DNA of 64,000 nucleotides from Nonomuraea pusilla (lineage in GTDB: Bacteria; Actinomycetota; Actinomycetes; Streptosporangiales; Streptosporangiaceae): NCBI RefSeq assembly GCF_900109355.1, contig NZ_FOBF01000022.1, positions 85,321 to 149,320 on the forward strand. Direction: 5' to 3'. A model generated the notes under the pieces. That model ran no database searches, was not told where the DNA came from, and saw only the letters and a list, made by a program, of their open reading frames with translations. Below are positions 15,670 through 24,223 of this stretch, in pieces. Every line of letters begins with the position of its first letter. Within the stretch, counting starts at the first letter, position 1. Made by a program: the position numbers and the translations under genes.

Positions 15670-16245
15670 TCAGGCGGGGCCGGGCGGCAGCTGGACGGTC
15701 ATGACCAGGTGGCAGGCGCCGGTGCCCGAGCCGCGGTAGGCGTGCGGGACGTCGCCGTTGAACGTGGCGGTCTGCCCGGCCTCCACGGCGTGCTCGGCGC
15801 CGTCGACGACCAGGGTCATCCGGCCGGCGGTGACGCTGACGGTCTCCACGACCCCTGCCTGGTGCGGATGGCTGTGGTACTCCTCGTCCGGTTCCAGCCG
15901 CCAGCGCCAGACCTCGACGGGGGCGGGACCCGGTGTCGTCAGCATGAGGCGCGCCTCGCCGCCCCGCTCTCCCGTCCACAGCGGTGCGACGGCGTCGGCG
16001 GCGACGACGCGGACGCGGCCTTCCGGCGGCCCCTCCATCAGTGCGGACACCGGGACGCCGAGGGTGTCGGCGAGCCGGACCAGGGTGGCCAGGTTGGGGT
16101 TGCCCTGGGCTTTCTCCAGCCCTACCAGGGCGCCCTTGCTGACCTGGGCGCGCCTGCCGAGTTCCTCCAGGGACAGGCCCGCGCGAACGCGGGCCGCCCG
16201 GACGTTGTTCGCGACCGCCCGCAGGGCCGCGGCCGTCTCGACCAT
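15670..16245 (-). CDS. XRE-family regulator with C-terminal cupin
   Basis: A 191-residue transcriptional regulator. Residues about 10-70 form a Cro/CI helix-turn-helix (RAGLSLEELGRRAQVSKGALVGLEKAQGNP is the DNA-binding core). Residues about 105-188 form a small cupin (metal or ligand pocket around EEYHSHPHQAGVVETVSVTAG and GDVPHAY). Regulators of this build sense a small molecule through the cupin and commonly control an adjacent amino-acid or metabolite exporter. Here the divergent neighbour is an EamA exporter, and inverted TTCCATTG sites lie between them. Confidence 0.88.
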   Translation of the reverse strand: MVETAAALRAVANNVRAARVRAGLSLEELGRRAQVSKGALVGLEKAQGNPNLATLVRLADTLGVPVSALMEGPPEGRVRVVAADAVAPLWTGERGGEARLMLTTPGPAPVEVWRWRLEPDEEYHSHPHQAGVVETVSVTAGRMTLVVDGAEHAVEAGQTATFNGDVPHAYRGSGTGACHLVMTVQLPPGPA

Positions 16246-16265
16246 CTGATCACCCCTTCTTCGTC

Positions 16266-16340
16266 CAATGGAATGTACCTTCCGGTCGTTTGATTAGACT
16301 GAGACCGGTCAATCTGCTGTACGATGTGGTCGTTCCATTG
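16266..16340. promoter_or_regulatory. Inverted TTCCATTG half-sites between XRE-cupin and EamA genes
   Basis: The octamer TTCCATTG occurs on the minus strand at 16266-16273 and on the plus strand at 16333-16340, one next to each of the two divergent starts, 67 bp apart. The symmetric placement suggests operators for the XRE-cupin regulator acting on its own gene and on the exporter. No convincing -35/-10 pair was assigned. Confidence 0.5.
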
Positions 16341-16360
16341 AATGGTAAGGGAAGGGCGCC

Positions 16361-17197
16361 GTGATCGCTCTGCTGCTGGCCCTGGGCAGCTCGCTGGCCT
16401 ACGGGTGCGCCGACTTCCTCGGTGGCCTGGGGGCCCGCAAGGCTCATGTGCTCCGTACCGTGATGATCGCGGCCCCGGCGAGCCTCACGGTCGAGCTGCT
16501 GCTGTGGCCGGTGCTCGGCGCCTCGTTCGGCCCCGCCGTCCTGGGCTGGGGCGCCGCGTCGGGCGTGGCGTCGGCCGCCGCGTTCGCGCTGCTCTACCGC
16601 ACCCTGGCGATCGGGCCGATGAACGTGCTGTCGCCCGTGACCGCGCTGGTCTCCGCCGCGCTGCCCGTCGGCGTGGGCCTGCTGCAGGGCGAGCACCTGT
16701 CCGCCGCCGCACTGGCGGGCCTGCCGCTCGCGCTGGTCGCGGTGGTGCTGGTCAGCGCCGGGCACGGCGCGGGCTCGGCGCGTCCCTCCCGTACGGCGCT
16801 GCTGCTGGCGTTCGGCGCCGGCGCCGCCATCGCGCTTCAGCTGGTCTTCCTGCACCAGGCGCCGTCCGGCAGCGGGGTGGGTCCGCTGATCGTGGGCCGG
16901 GCGGTCTCCTCGGCCGTCACCCTGGCCGCGGCGGGGCTGATGCGCCGCAGGCTGGGCCCGGAGCGGCCCGCGTACGCGCTGTCGGCGGCGGCGGGTGTGC
17001 TGGACTCCGTGGCGAACCTGCTGTTCCTGCTCGCGGTCCGCAGCGGCGACCTCGCCGTCGTCGCCGTGGTCACCGCTCTCTACCCGGCCGGCACGGTCCT
17101 GCTCGCGCGCGGCGTGCTCGCCGAGCGCATCCACCGCGGCCAGCTCGCCGGCCTGGGCGCCGCCGCCGTCGCCGTCAGCCTCCTCGCCCTGGCCTGA
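16361..17197 (+). CDS. EamA/DMT-superfamily transporter
   Basis: A 278-residue membrane protein with about ten hydrophobic helices and the two-fold EamA pattern (opening ALGSSLAYGCADFLGGLGARK; second half opening ALLLAFGAGAAIALQLVFL). Members export amino acids or metabolites or act as permeases; the substrate here is unknown. The GTG start at 16361 has a purine-rich ribosome site (aagggaaggg). It is divergent from an XRE-cupin regulator that probably controls it. Confidence 0.87.
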   Translation: MIALLLALGSSLAYGCADFLGGLGARKAHVLRTVMIAAPASLTVELLLWPVLGASFGPAVLGWGAASGVASAAAFALLYRTLAIGPMNVLSPVTALVSAALPVGVGLLQGEHLSAAALAGLPLALVAVVLVSAGHGAGSARPSRTALLLAFGAGAAIALQLVFLHQAPSGSGVGPLIVGRAVSSAVTLAAAGLMRRRLGPERPAYALSAAAGVLDSVANLLFLLAVRSGDLAVVAVVTALYPAGTVLLARGVLAERIHRGQLAGLGAAAVAVSLLALA

Positions 17198-17220
17198 GCA
17201 GGCCCCGGCCGCCGCTCGTC

Positions 17221-17272
17221 GCCGTGCCCGCCCGCCGTGCCCGCCCGCCGTGCCCACCTGCCGTGCCCGCCT
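17221..17272. repeat. 13-bp tandem repeat, four copies
   Basis: Four units of gccgtgccc(g/a)cc(c/t) follow one another exactly at 17221, 17234, 17247 and 17260, just after the EamA gene and before the DUF3040 gene. Confidence 0.8.
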
Positions 17273-17379
17273 GCCGGGGCCCTGCCGGGCGGCTGCGCGG
17301 GTCGTCCTGCGCGGGCACTCATACTTGCGGCGGGCTGGGGTAAAAGGCAGTCACCGGCGTGGAAGCAATGGTGATCGCT

Positions 17380-17616
17380 ATGAGTCTTTCCGGGAAGGAA
17401 CGTCGCATCCTCGCTGAGATCGAGCAGGCCCTCGAACAGGAGGATCCCGAGATGGCCCGGCGCGTGGCGGCGATCAACTGGGTCGAGTCGGGCGGGGAGT
17501 TCCCCCAGGCGTACGGCGCGCGGCTGAGGGTGTGGGTGCTGACCCATGTCTGGACGATACTCACGCTCGCCGCGCTGACGATCCTCCTGCTGTTCCTGGC
17601 GGTGCTCACCTCCTGA
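17380..17616 (+). CDS. DUF3040 small membrane protein
   Basis: A 78-residue protein with the DUF3040 pattern: amphipathic N terminus MSLSGKERRILAEIEQALEQEDPE, then a hydrophobic C-terminal segment (VWTILTLAALTILLLFLAVLTS) that should span the membrane once. The family is common in actinobacteria and has no established function. ATG 17380 is chosen because family members begin M(S/P)LS; an upstream GTG (17359) and ATG (17368) in frame are less likely. Confidence 0.8.
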   Translation: MSLSGKERRILAEIEQALEQEDPEMARRVAAINWVESGGEFPQAYGARLRVWVLTHVWTILTLAALTILLLFLAVLTS

Positions 17617-17633
17617 GAGCGGCCGGGGAGCGG

Positions 17634-17876
17634 TCAGCGGCCCCGTTCGCGGCGTCGCCGCAGGACGGCGAGGTCCGCCGCCGCGACGACGGCGACGGCT
17701 CCCGCTATCGCCGCCTCCCAGCCCCAGACCGCCTGGCCGGTGCTCATGGCGCGTACGACGAAGAACACCGCCGCGATCACGGCGACCACGAGCGCCACCA
17801 GCGACAGCGCGCGCCTGGCGCCCAGCGGGCTGCGCGCGGTGACCGGCTCCGTCCCCTGGCGGTTGCGCAGCCACAT
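17634..17876 (-). CDS. DUF6343-like small membrane protein
   Basis: An 80-residue protein with the characteristic N-terminal GTEPVTARSPLGAR motif followed by two hydrophobic helices (ALSLVALVVAVIAAVFFVV and WEAAIAGAVAVVAAADLAVL) and a basic tail RRRRERGR. This matches the actinobacterial DUF6343 type. It lies 12 bp downstream of the maleylpyruvate-isomerase-family gene on the same strand and is convergent with DUF3040. Function unknown. Confidence 0.7.
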   Translation of the reverse strand: MWLRNRQGTEPVTARSPLGARRALSLVALVVAVIAAVFFVVRAMSTGQAVWGWEAAIAGAVAVVAAADLAVLRRRRERGR

Positions 17877-17888
17877 GACCGGCTCCTC

Positions 17889-18593
17889 TCAGGCCAGGCA
17901 CCTCAGCGCCGACACCAGGCGCGGGTCCAGGCCGTCGCGGGGCTTGAGCCGCCCCACGGTCGCCTCCACGAACTCGGGGTACGACAGGGTGCTGCTCGCC
18001 CCGTCCGCGTACGCCCAGATGTCGTCGGCCGTCTGCTCCACCTGGACGTCGGCGTCCTGCTCGGCCAGGGCGAAGCGCCCGACGGCGACGCGCCAGAAGG
18101 TCCTGTCGTCGGCCTCCTCGTCCGAGACGGGCGCGCCCACGTCGTCGGCGTGGGTGGCGTACTCGGAGCTGTAGTGGAACGCCTGCCTGCCGGCCGGGTA
18201 CGGGCCGACCATGGTGTCGAGCCGCCCCTCGGGGCCGAGGGCGCGCATGCGGCGCCTGGTCTCGGCGTTCTTCGACCGCCACTCGGCGAGCACGTCCTCG
18301 ACGGGCAGGTCGCGGCGGCTTTCGACGCACCACTCGTTGAAGTCGTTGTAGCCGGACACGCCCTCGACGGCCAGCCTGGCCAGCAGGTCCTGGACGGTGC
18401 CGTCGAGCGCGGCCTGGTTGTAGAGCTCCTCGCCGGCCAGGTGGGCGAGCACGTCGCGCACGGACCAGCCGTCGCAGCGGGAGGGCCGCCGCCAGCCCGC
18501 CTCGTCGAGGCCGCCGAAGAAGCGGTCGAGCCGCTCCGCCTCGGCGTCGAAGATGTCGAACGGGTTGTAGTCCTTGAGCAGCTCCTCGGCCAT
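17889..18593 (-). CDS. Maleylpyruvate-isomerase-family mycothiol-dependent protein
   Basis: A 234-residue DinB-fold protein. The hallmark GWRRPSRCDGWSVRDVLAHLAGEE (about 33-56) holds the first metal His, and the second half has HYSSEYATHADDVGAP (about 139-154) with the other histidines. It probably catalyses a mycothiol-dependent isomerisation or transfer; the substrate is unknown. It is the third protein of this fold in the window. It probably forms a two-gene unit with the small membrane protein 12 bp downstream. Confidence 0.85.
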   Translation of the reverse strand: MAEELLKDYNPFDIFDAEAERLDRFFGGLDEAGWRRPSRCDGWSVRDVLAHLAGEELYNQAALDGTVQDLLARLAVEGVSGYNDFNEWCVESRRDLPVEDVLAEWRSKNAETRRRMRALGPEGRLDTMVGPYPAGRQAFHYSSEYATHADDVGAPVSDEEADDRTFWRVAVGRFALAEQDADVQVEQTADDIWAYADGASSTLSYPEFVEATVGRLKPRDGLDPRLVSALRCLA

Positions 18594-18658
18594 ACCGGGA
18601 CGCTACCCGCGAGCCCCCGCTTCTCACGGGGAGGCCCGCCGTCCCCGCTCAAGGCGAA

Positions 18659-18720
18659 GGCCCGGCCCCTGCGAAGGGACCGGGCCTCACGGGCGCCCGG
18701 CCCCTCGGAAGGGGCCGGGC
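18659..18720. terminator. Tandem strong GC hairpins
   Basis: Two adjacent inverted repeats lie here. At 18659-18686 the arms are ggcccggcccct and agggaccgggcc with one mismatch. At 18695-18720 GCCCGGCCCC pairs perfectly with GGGGCCGGGC across a short loop. They lie downstream of the secreted protein gene at 18773 (minus strand) and upstream of the 18593 start, a good place for termination of the former. Confidence 0.6.
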
Positions 18721-18772
18721 CTCGCGGGTTCTCAGGGATCACCGGCCGCGGGGGCCGGGCCTGAGGTCACTG

Positions 18773-19507
18773 CTAGCGGTGCCAGCGGTGGCTGTAGACC
18801 CGCACGTAGTCGTAGCGGCTGGTCGAGCCGTTCAGCTCGTCGTTGCCGTCGTAGACGGCCTTGAAGGTGCCGCTGCGCCAGGCGCGCGTCTTGGCGGTGA
18901 ACTTGCCGCCCCACTTGGTCGTGGCGGAGGTGACCCACTTCCAGCCGCTGGTGCCGTTGGCCCGGTAGTAGACGTTCACCTTCTCGCCGCGGACGCCTTC
19001 CCAGCCCTCGTCGTCCACCTGGAGGCGGCCGGAGAACCAGACCGACCGGCCCTGACGGACCTTGGAGGGCCCGGCGTCGAAGCGCGAGATGCGCGTGTCC
19101 GCCTTGCCCTTCTGGATCTCGACGTTGAAGAAGGCGACGTCCTTCGCGATCTCCTTGTTGGCGTCGTCGAAGGCGACGGCGGTGGCCCGCCACTTGCCGT
19201 GGGCGTCGCCCTCGTTGAAGGCGACGGCGAAGCGCCAGCCCTCGAGGTCCTTGACGTCCTTGGCGGCGAAGGTGCGGACGCCGTCGGCCGGCGAGACGCT
19301 GAACTCGACCTTCTTGACGTCGGAGCTGGCGCCGACGTCGAAGTAGGCGGTCGTCTCGCTGCCGGCCTTCACCACGACCGGATTCGGCGAGATGTCGCGG
19401 ATCTTGAGCTGGGTGTCGACCTTGGTGGCCGAGGCGGCGCCCGCGCCCGACACCAGCATGGCTCCGCCGATCAGGGCGGAGACGATTCCTACAGCGATCT
19501 TTCTCAT
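18773..19507 (-). CDS. Secreted two-domain Ig-like protein
   Basis: A 244-residue protein with a clear Sec signal peptide (MRKIAVGIVSALIGGAMLVSGAGAASA, cleavage about residue 27). The first beta-sandwich-like domain (about 30-135) has ISPNPVVVKAGSETTAYFDVGASS and resembles DUF5707-type modules. The second (about 140-240) has VRQGRSVWFSGRLQVDDEGWEGVRGEKVNVYY and WRSGTFKAVYDGNDELNGS, typical of Ig-like surface repeats. No catalytic residues are seen. The start at 19507 was chosen because it puts the signal peptide at the N terminus. Strong hairpins follow the gene. Function unknown. Confidence 0.8.
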   Translation of the reverse strand: MRKIAVGIVSALIGGAMLVSGAGAASATKVDTQLKIRDISPNPVVVKAGSETTAYFDVGASSDVKKVEFSVSPADGVRTFAAKDVKDLEGWRFAVAFNEGDAHGKWRATAVAFDDANKEIAKDVAFFNVEIQKGKADTRISRFDAGPSKVRQGRSVWFSGRLQVDDEGWEGVRGEKVNVYYRANGTSGWKWVTSATTKWGGKFTAKTRAWRSGTFKAVYDGNDELNGSTSRYDYVRVYSHRWHR

Positions 19508-19723
19508 GAGGGTGCTGATTCCTCTCCCCGTATGGCCTGGAGCCGGCTCGGGACGCCGACTCCCTTTACTACTTTGAGGCACGGGATCAGGAAAAGGTTG
19601 GCTAAAACTATGAGAAATATTTGATCACGTGCTTATCCAGGGGTAATGGACCAAAATCCTTTTTGGGTCGCATGACCAACTACTCTGCGTTGACCATCGG
19701 ACTGTTCGACGCCGCTCAGGGCC

Positions 19724-22700
19724 TCATGGTTCGACGGTGATCGTGAACGTCGAGGTGGTGTTCCTCACGTCCTGGGCGTTGTCGGAGAGCCTGAGCCCGT
19801 TGAACGTCACCCCGCCGACGGCCGGCCCCTGGCCGGGCTCGGGCAGCTCGTTGGCCCAGATCCCGAAGCCGGACCTGGCGTCGTAGGCGTCGCCGCTCCT
19901 CCGCGCGCCGCTGATCGACACGTCGGTGAAGACGGTGTCCTCGATCGGGTTGAGCGGCTTCCCCATCGAGTAGCCGGTCTGGAACATGATCCCGTGGTAC
20001 GTCGGGTCGACGATGTCGAGGTCGCTCACCCTGATGCCCTGGAACTTCTTCGAGGCGGAGAACAGCCACATCGCGGGGAACGTCTGCGCGCCCCAGAAGT
20101 GGCCGCCCGCCCTGACCAGCGACACGTTCTCGAAGGTGGTGGGCGGGCTGGCGCCGAAGCCGTTCATGGGGATGCCGAAGTCGAGCGAGCTGATCGTGAC
20201 ACCGGGGTAGACGAGCGTGTCGGCGACGTGGATGTTCCTGAACGTGTTGGCGTAGCCGCCGTAGACGGCCACGCCCGCGGCCCGCCAGGTGAGCAGCGAG
20301 GTGAGGTTCTCGAAGACGTTGTCGCGCTGCTCGCCGGCGTTGCTGTCCGTGGCCGAGAACAGCGCGAAGCTGTCGTCGCCCGTCGAGCGGGCCTCGACGT
20401 TGGAGACGAGGTTGCCGGTGCTGCCGTTGGTCATGTTGAGCCCGTCGGCGAACGTGTTCCTGATGCGCGCGTTCCTGATCGTCATGTTGTCGGTGTTCGC
20501 GCCCCAGTACAGGCAGACCTGGTGCTCCACCCACAGGTTCTCGATGACCATGTTCGCCACGTTGGACAGGTCGAACACCTTGCCGGGGCCGTCGATGCGG
20601 GAGGTGTAGTTGCCGAAGACCGCGAAGCCCGTGAACGACGAGCCGTTGGCGGAGGAGTCGGCGCGGAAGCCGATGTCGGTGTTCTGCTGCCCCGACGGCG
20701 CGTGGAAGCGGGTGAACCACGGGCCCGCCCCGGCGACCTTGACGGCCTTGCCGTAGACGTTGAGCTTGCCGGACATCTGGTAGTCGCCCGCGGGCAGGTA
20801 GACGCCCACGAGGTTGGCGTCCTGGCGGGCCCGGTCGAGCGCGTTCTGCACGTCCTGCTGGCCGAACCCGGCGGGCACGGCGTAGCGGGCGGGGTCGGGG
20901 TTCGGGAGCTGCGCGACCTCTTCGAGGTCCACGAAGTCGATCGTGTACGTGGAGGTGTTCGCGGCGTCCTTCTGCAGCCTGATCGTGGCGCCCTTGGGGA
21001 CGGTGGTGCCGAGCATCAGGTTCGCCTCGTCGTAGATGTGGCGGGGCGGCCCCGACGACGGGGAGTTGTCGGGCCTGTCCTCGGGGCCGTACAGCCAGGC
21101 GTGGCGCGAGGTCAGCGGCATGGCCTTCAGCAGGGAGCCGTTGACGTAGACGTTCAGCGTCGAGTCGAGGCCGCCGCCGCCCGGCGCGTCGGGCATGGAG
21201 AAGCGCGCGACCAGGGTGTTCGTCGGCGCCTTCGCGGTGAACTCGACGTAGGCGCCGGTCTGGCCGAGCGTCACGGCGCGCCGGCCCGACGCCTCGCCGG
21301 CGAGCGTGCCGACGTCCCTGCTCGGGCCGACGCGCTGCGCGCCGCCGCCCGTCACGGCGTCCTCGGCCTCGTACGTGTCGTACGGCATGTGGGCGCCGCG
21401 CCCGACGAACAGCGGCCGGGTGCTGGTGTTGTTGGCCCGCTTGGCGGCCACCTCCTGCGGGTCGTCGGCGAGCACGGTCTTGACGGTGTGGCGGCCGTCG
21501 GCGGCCGTCCAGGGGCCGAGCGTGACGGGGGCGGCGGTGGCGCCGGGAGCGATCGTCCCTGACACGGAGCCGGTGAGCGTCTTGACGACCGCGCCGGAGG
21601 AGTCGGTGACGGTGAGCGTGACACCGTGCGCGCCGGAGGAGGTGGCGATCGTGCCCTGGTTCCTCACCGCGACGGAGAACGTGACGGCGTCGCCCTTGGC
21701 GGGGTTGCCGGGGGTCCAGGAGACGGCGGAGGCGACGAGGTCGGCGCTGTCCACGGGCTTGACGGTCAGGGAGGCGGTGGCGGCGTTGTTCGTCTCGTCC
21801 CGTTCGGGGACGTCGCCCTGCTCGTCCACCTTGGCGGTGAGCTGGTACGTGCCGGCGTCCCTGGTGCCGATGTCAGCGGAGACGGTGGCGGACGCGCCCG
21901 CGGCCAGCGCGCCCACGCTCGCCGTGCCGGCCTTGTCGGTGCCGGCGTAGAAGGTGACGGACGTGGCGGGCGAGGGCAGCGTGCCGGCGTTCCTGACGGT
22001 GGCGGTGAGGGTGACGGCGTCGGACTCGGTGGGGGTGGCAGGGGAGTGGGCCAGGGCGGTGACGGTCAGGTCGGGGTTGGCCGACGGGGTGCCGAACACC
22101 TGGAACTCGGCCGCCTGCCCGCCGGGCGCGCCCGAGTTGGAGGTGATCCTGAGCTGCACGTCGGCGGCGGTGCCGGTCACGGGGATGGTGACGGCGTTGC
22201 CGGTCGCCGGGTCGAACGTGTAGGAGGCGGGCGCGGCCAGCCGGGTGAAGCCCGATGCGTCCTGCGCCCTGCCGAGCACCTCGACGGTCTGGGTGCGGCG
22301 GCCCCACGCGGGGTCGGGGTCGAGCCGGACGGCGACGGAGGTGAGGTCGGCGTTCGCGCCCAGCTTCACGGTGAGCGTGTTCGGGTACGCTCCGCCCTCC
22401 CAGTACGTCTGCAGGCTGCCGTCGTTGGCGTTGGCGGCGGCGTACGACTGGACGTGGGAGGAGGCGCTGATGGGCTTGCCCGCGGCCAGGTTCGCGCCGC
22501 CGTCGCCGCCCTGCCGGGTGCCCCACGCCTCGAACTCCGACAGCTGACCGGCGGGCCAGCCGCTGTTCGCGGTGATCTGCAGGCGTACGTACCGGGCGGT
22601 CGCGCCGGTGAGGGTGACGGTCGCGGACGGGGCGAACGTGTACGTCGCGGACGGGACGAGCGTGCCGAACGTGGTCCCGTCGGTGCTGCCGAGCACGGTC

Positions 22701-22984
22701 AGCGTCTGGGTGCGGCTCGGCCAGCCGGACGGCAGCCTGAGGACGAGCCTGGTGACGGCGGCGGTGGCGCCGAGGTCCACCTGCACCCACTGGGGGAGGG
22801 CGTTGTTGACGGACTCCCAGTACGTGGCCTGGTCGCCGTCGGTGACGCGGGCGGCGGTGTAGACGTCCGTGTGGCTGCTCGCGGTGGCGGGCTTGCCCGC
22901 GGCGAGGTCGCTCTCGGCCGCCGCGTGGGCGGGCGCGCAGAGCACCCCGACGATCAGGGTGAGGGCGGCTAAGACAGCTCTCAT
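19724..22984 (-). CDS. Secreted multimodular GH87 alpha-1,3-glucanase (mycodextranase-like)
   Basis: A 1086-residue exported enzyme. The signal peptide cleaves after about residue 22 (AHA/AAES). Modules in order: two discoidin/CBM32 domains (about 28-165, 170-300; AAGKPATASSHTDVYTAARV, AAGKPISASSHVQSYAAANA), two CARDB domains (about 305-410, 415-530), a CBM6/35-like domain (YEAEDAVTGGGAQ, about 540-660), and a right-handed beta-helix (about 690-1086). In the helix, Asp847 (FADGLN) and Asp870-Asp871 (TGDDSF) keep the 23/24-residue spacing of the three catalytic Asp of GH87. It should degrade alpha-1,3-glucan of fungal walls or dental glucan. It is divergent from a LacI regulator. Substrate assignment is by family. 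Confidence 0.85.
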   Translation of the reverse strand: MRAVLAALTLIVGVLCAPAHAAAESDLAAGKPATASSHTDVYTAARVTDGDQATYWESVNNALPQWVQVDLGATAAVTRLVLRLPSGWPSRTQTLTVLGSTDGTTFGTLVPSATYTFAPSATVTLTGATARYVRLQITANSGWPAGQLSEFEAWGTRQGGDGGANLAAGKPISASSHVQSYAAANANDGSLQTYWEGGAYPNTLTVKLGANADLTSVAVRLDPDPAWGRRTQTVEVLGRAQDASGFTRLAAPASYTFDPATGNAVTIPVTGTAADVQLRITSNSGAPGGQAAEFQVFGTPSANPDLTVTALAHSPATPTESDAVTLTATVRNAGTLPSPATSVTFYAGTDKAGTASVGALAAGASATVSADIGTRDAGTYQLTAKVDEQGDVPERDETNNAATASLTVKPVDSADLVASAVSWTPGNPAKGDAVTFSVAVRNQGTIATSSGAHGVTLTVTDSSGAVVKTLTGSVSGTIAPGATAAPVTLGPWTAADGRHTVKTVLADDPQEVAAKRANNTSTRPLFVGRGAHMPYDTYEAEDAVTGGGAQRVGPSRDVGTLAGEASGRRAVTLGQTGAYVEFTAKAPTNTLVARFSMPDAPGGGGLDSTLNVYVNGSLLKAMPLTSRHAWLYGPEDRPDNSPSSGPPRHIYDEANLMLGTTVPKGATIRLQKDAANTSTYTIDFVDLEEVAQLPNPDPARYAVPAGFGQQDVQNALDRARQDANLVGVYLPAGDYQMSGKLNVYGKAVKVAGAGPWFTRFHAPSGQQNTDIGFRADSSANGSSFTGFAVFGNYTSRIDGPGKVFDLSNVANMVIENLWVEHQVCLYWGANTDNMTIRNARIRNTFADGLNMTNGSTGNLVSNVEARSTGDDSFALFSATDSNAGEQRDNVFENLTSLLTWRAAGVAVYGGYANTFRNIHVADTLVYPGVTISSLDFGIPMNGFGASPPTTFENVSLVRAGGHFWGAQTFPAMWLFSASKKFQGIRVSDLDIVDPTYHGIMFQTGYSMGKPLNPIEDTVFTDVSISGARRSGDAYDARSGFGIWANELPEPGQGPAVGGVTFNGLRLSDNAQDVRNTTSTFTITVEP

Positions 22985-23019
22985 GGGGGATGGCCCTTCG
23001 GAGGGGGTCGGTTGCCCGA

Positions 23020-23048
23020 ACCATAGGATGTCGAGCAGATGTCAGCAA
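23020..23048 (-). promoter_or_regulatory. Promoter of the GH87 gene
   Basis: On the minus strand TTGCTG (23048-23043), a 17-bp spacer and TATGGT (23025-23020) form a sigma-70-like promoter 36 bp before the GH87 start. The -10 hexamer is the same as in the promoter of the sugar-binding-protein operon at 24271. Confidence 0.6.
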
Positions 23049-23154
23049 TAAGGCGACGAGATTTCGCAAAGAATGGACAGGCCGATGTCGTGGAGTGAGC
23101 ACGCTCTCCGCTGGTCAGCTCGCCGCGGGGGCCTCAAGACGTCCCCGGAGCGCG

Positions 23155-23217
23155 TGCAAGCCTTGACGTCTGATCCGCGTAAGCGGGTGCAAGCGCTTGC
23201 GCTGATGGCCGTATAGT
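23155..23217 (+). promoter_or_regulatory. LacI-type operators and leaderless -10 upstream of the lacI gene
   Basis: GCAAGCGCTTGC (23189-23200) is a perfect 12-bp palindrome of LacI-operator type. A shorter relative, TGCAAGCCTTGAC, lies at 23155-23167. A -10 element TATAGT (23212-23217) ends 6 bp before the ATG, so the transcript is probably leaderless, and the palindrome sits just upstream where it would block the promoter. This suggests autoregulation. Confidence 0.65.
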
Positions 23218-23223
23218 TTGCGC

Positions 23224-24213
23224 ATGACGCGACGACTCGCAGAGGTGGCCAAGAAAGTCGGAGTGAGCGAGGCGACCGTGAGCCGCGTGCTCAACGGCAA
23301 GCCGGGGGTGTCGGAGGCCACGCGGGAGGCCGTGCTCACCGCGCTCGACGTCCTCGGCTACGAGCGCCCCACGCAGCTGCGCGGCGACCGCGCCAGGCTG
23401 GTCGGGCTCGTGCTCCCCGAGCTGCAGAACCCCATCTTCCCCGCCTTCGCCGAGGTCGTCGGCGGCGCGCTGGCGCAGCAGGGCTTCACCTCGGTGCTGT
23501 GCACGCGCACGGTGGGCGGCGTCTCGGAGGCCGACTACGTGGACCTCCTGCTCCAGCAGCAGGTCAGCGGCGTGGTCTTCGCCGGCGGCCTGTACGCCCA
23601 GGCCGCCGCCCAGCACGGCCACTACGAGCTGCTGCACGAGCGCAAGCTGCCCACGGTCCTGGTCAACGCCGCCGTGGACCACCTCGACTTCCCCCAGGTG
23701 TCGTGCGACGACGCGGTGGCCGCCGAGATCGCGCTGGCCCACCTGCGCGCCCTCGGGCACGAGCGCGTCGGCATGGTGCTGGGGCCGAAGGACCACGTGC
23801 CCTCGCGCCGCAAGCTGGAGCGCTTCCAGGCCGACGGGGGCGACCCCGAGCTGGTCGAGCACACCATGTTCTCGCTGGAGGGCGGGCACGCGGCCGCCGC
23901 GCGGCTGGTCAGGCGGGGCGTCACCGGCGTCGTCTGCGCCAGCGACCTGCTCGCGCTCGGCGCGGTGCGCGCGGCCCGCCGCGCCGGGCTGTCCGTGCCG
24001 GGCGACGTGTCGGTCATCGGCTTCGACGACTCGGCGCTGATGAACTGCACCGAGCCGCCGCTGACGACGGTCCGCCAGCCGATCGACGCGATGGGCAGGG
24101 CCGCCGTGGACCTCCTGGTGGCCCAGATCGACAAGGCGGTGGTGCCGGCGGACGAGCTGCTGTTCGAGCCGGAGCTGGTGGTGAGGGCGTCCACGGCGAG
24201 GGCGAGGGCGTAA
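23224..24213 (+). CDS. LacI-family regulator of the alpha-glucan locus
   Basis: A 329-residue repressor. The helix-turn-helix RLAEVAKKVGVSEATVSRVLNGKPGVSEATR is at residues 4-34, with hinge helix by about 50-58, followed by the periplasmic-binding-protein-like sugar sensor (VGLVLPELQNPIFPAFAEVV, DVSVIGFDDSALMNCTEPPLTTV). The ATG at 23224 sits 6 bp after a -10 box, giving a leaderless message. The gene lies between the GH87 enzyme (divergent) and the sugar ABC importer plus GH13 enzyme (downstream, same strand), so it most likely senses an imported alpha-gluco-oligosaccharide and controls both arms. The inducer is unknown. Confidence 0.9.
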   Translation: MTRRLAEVAKKVGVSEATVSRVLNGKPGVSEATREAVLTALDVLGYERPTQLRGDRARLVGLVLPELQNPIFPAFAEVVGGALAQQGFTSVLCTRTVGGVSEADYVDLLLQQQVSGVVFAGGLYAQAAAQHGHYELLHERKLPTVLVNAAVDHLDFPQVSCDDAVAAEIALAHLRALGHERVGMVLGPKDHVPSRRKLERFQADGGDPELVEHTMFSLEGGHAAAARLVRRGVTGVVCASDLLALGAVRAARRAGLSVPGDVSVIGFDDSALMNCTEPPLTTVRQPIDAMGRAAVDLLVAQIDKAVVPADELLFEPELVVRASTARARA

Positions 24214-24223
24214 CGTAGTCGTT

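Noticed and set aside
16290..16325. TTGATT ... TACGAT as the EamA promoter
   Set aside because: The 24-bp spacing is too long for a sigma-70-type promoter.
19649..19669. Hairpin gaccaaaa/ttttgggtc as a terminator of the GH87 gene
   Set aside because: The stem has a bulge and no T-run follows on the minus strand, so it was not listed as a feature.
19508..19723. A c-di-AMP (ydaO) riboswitch before the secreted Ig-like gene
   Set aside because: The leader is AT-rich in part but lacks the conserved ydaO sequence blocks.
23155..23224. A normal -35 for the lacI gene
   Set aside because: TTGACG at 23163 is 43 bp from the -10 and TTGCGC at 23197 only 9 bp away; neither spacing is functional, so only the -10 is claimed.
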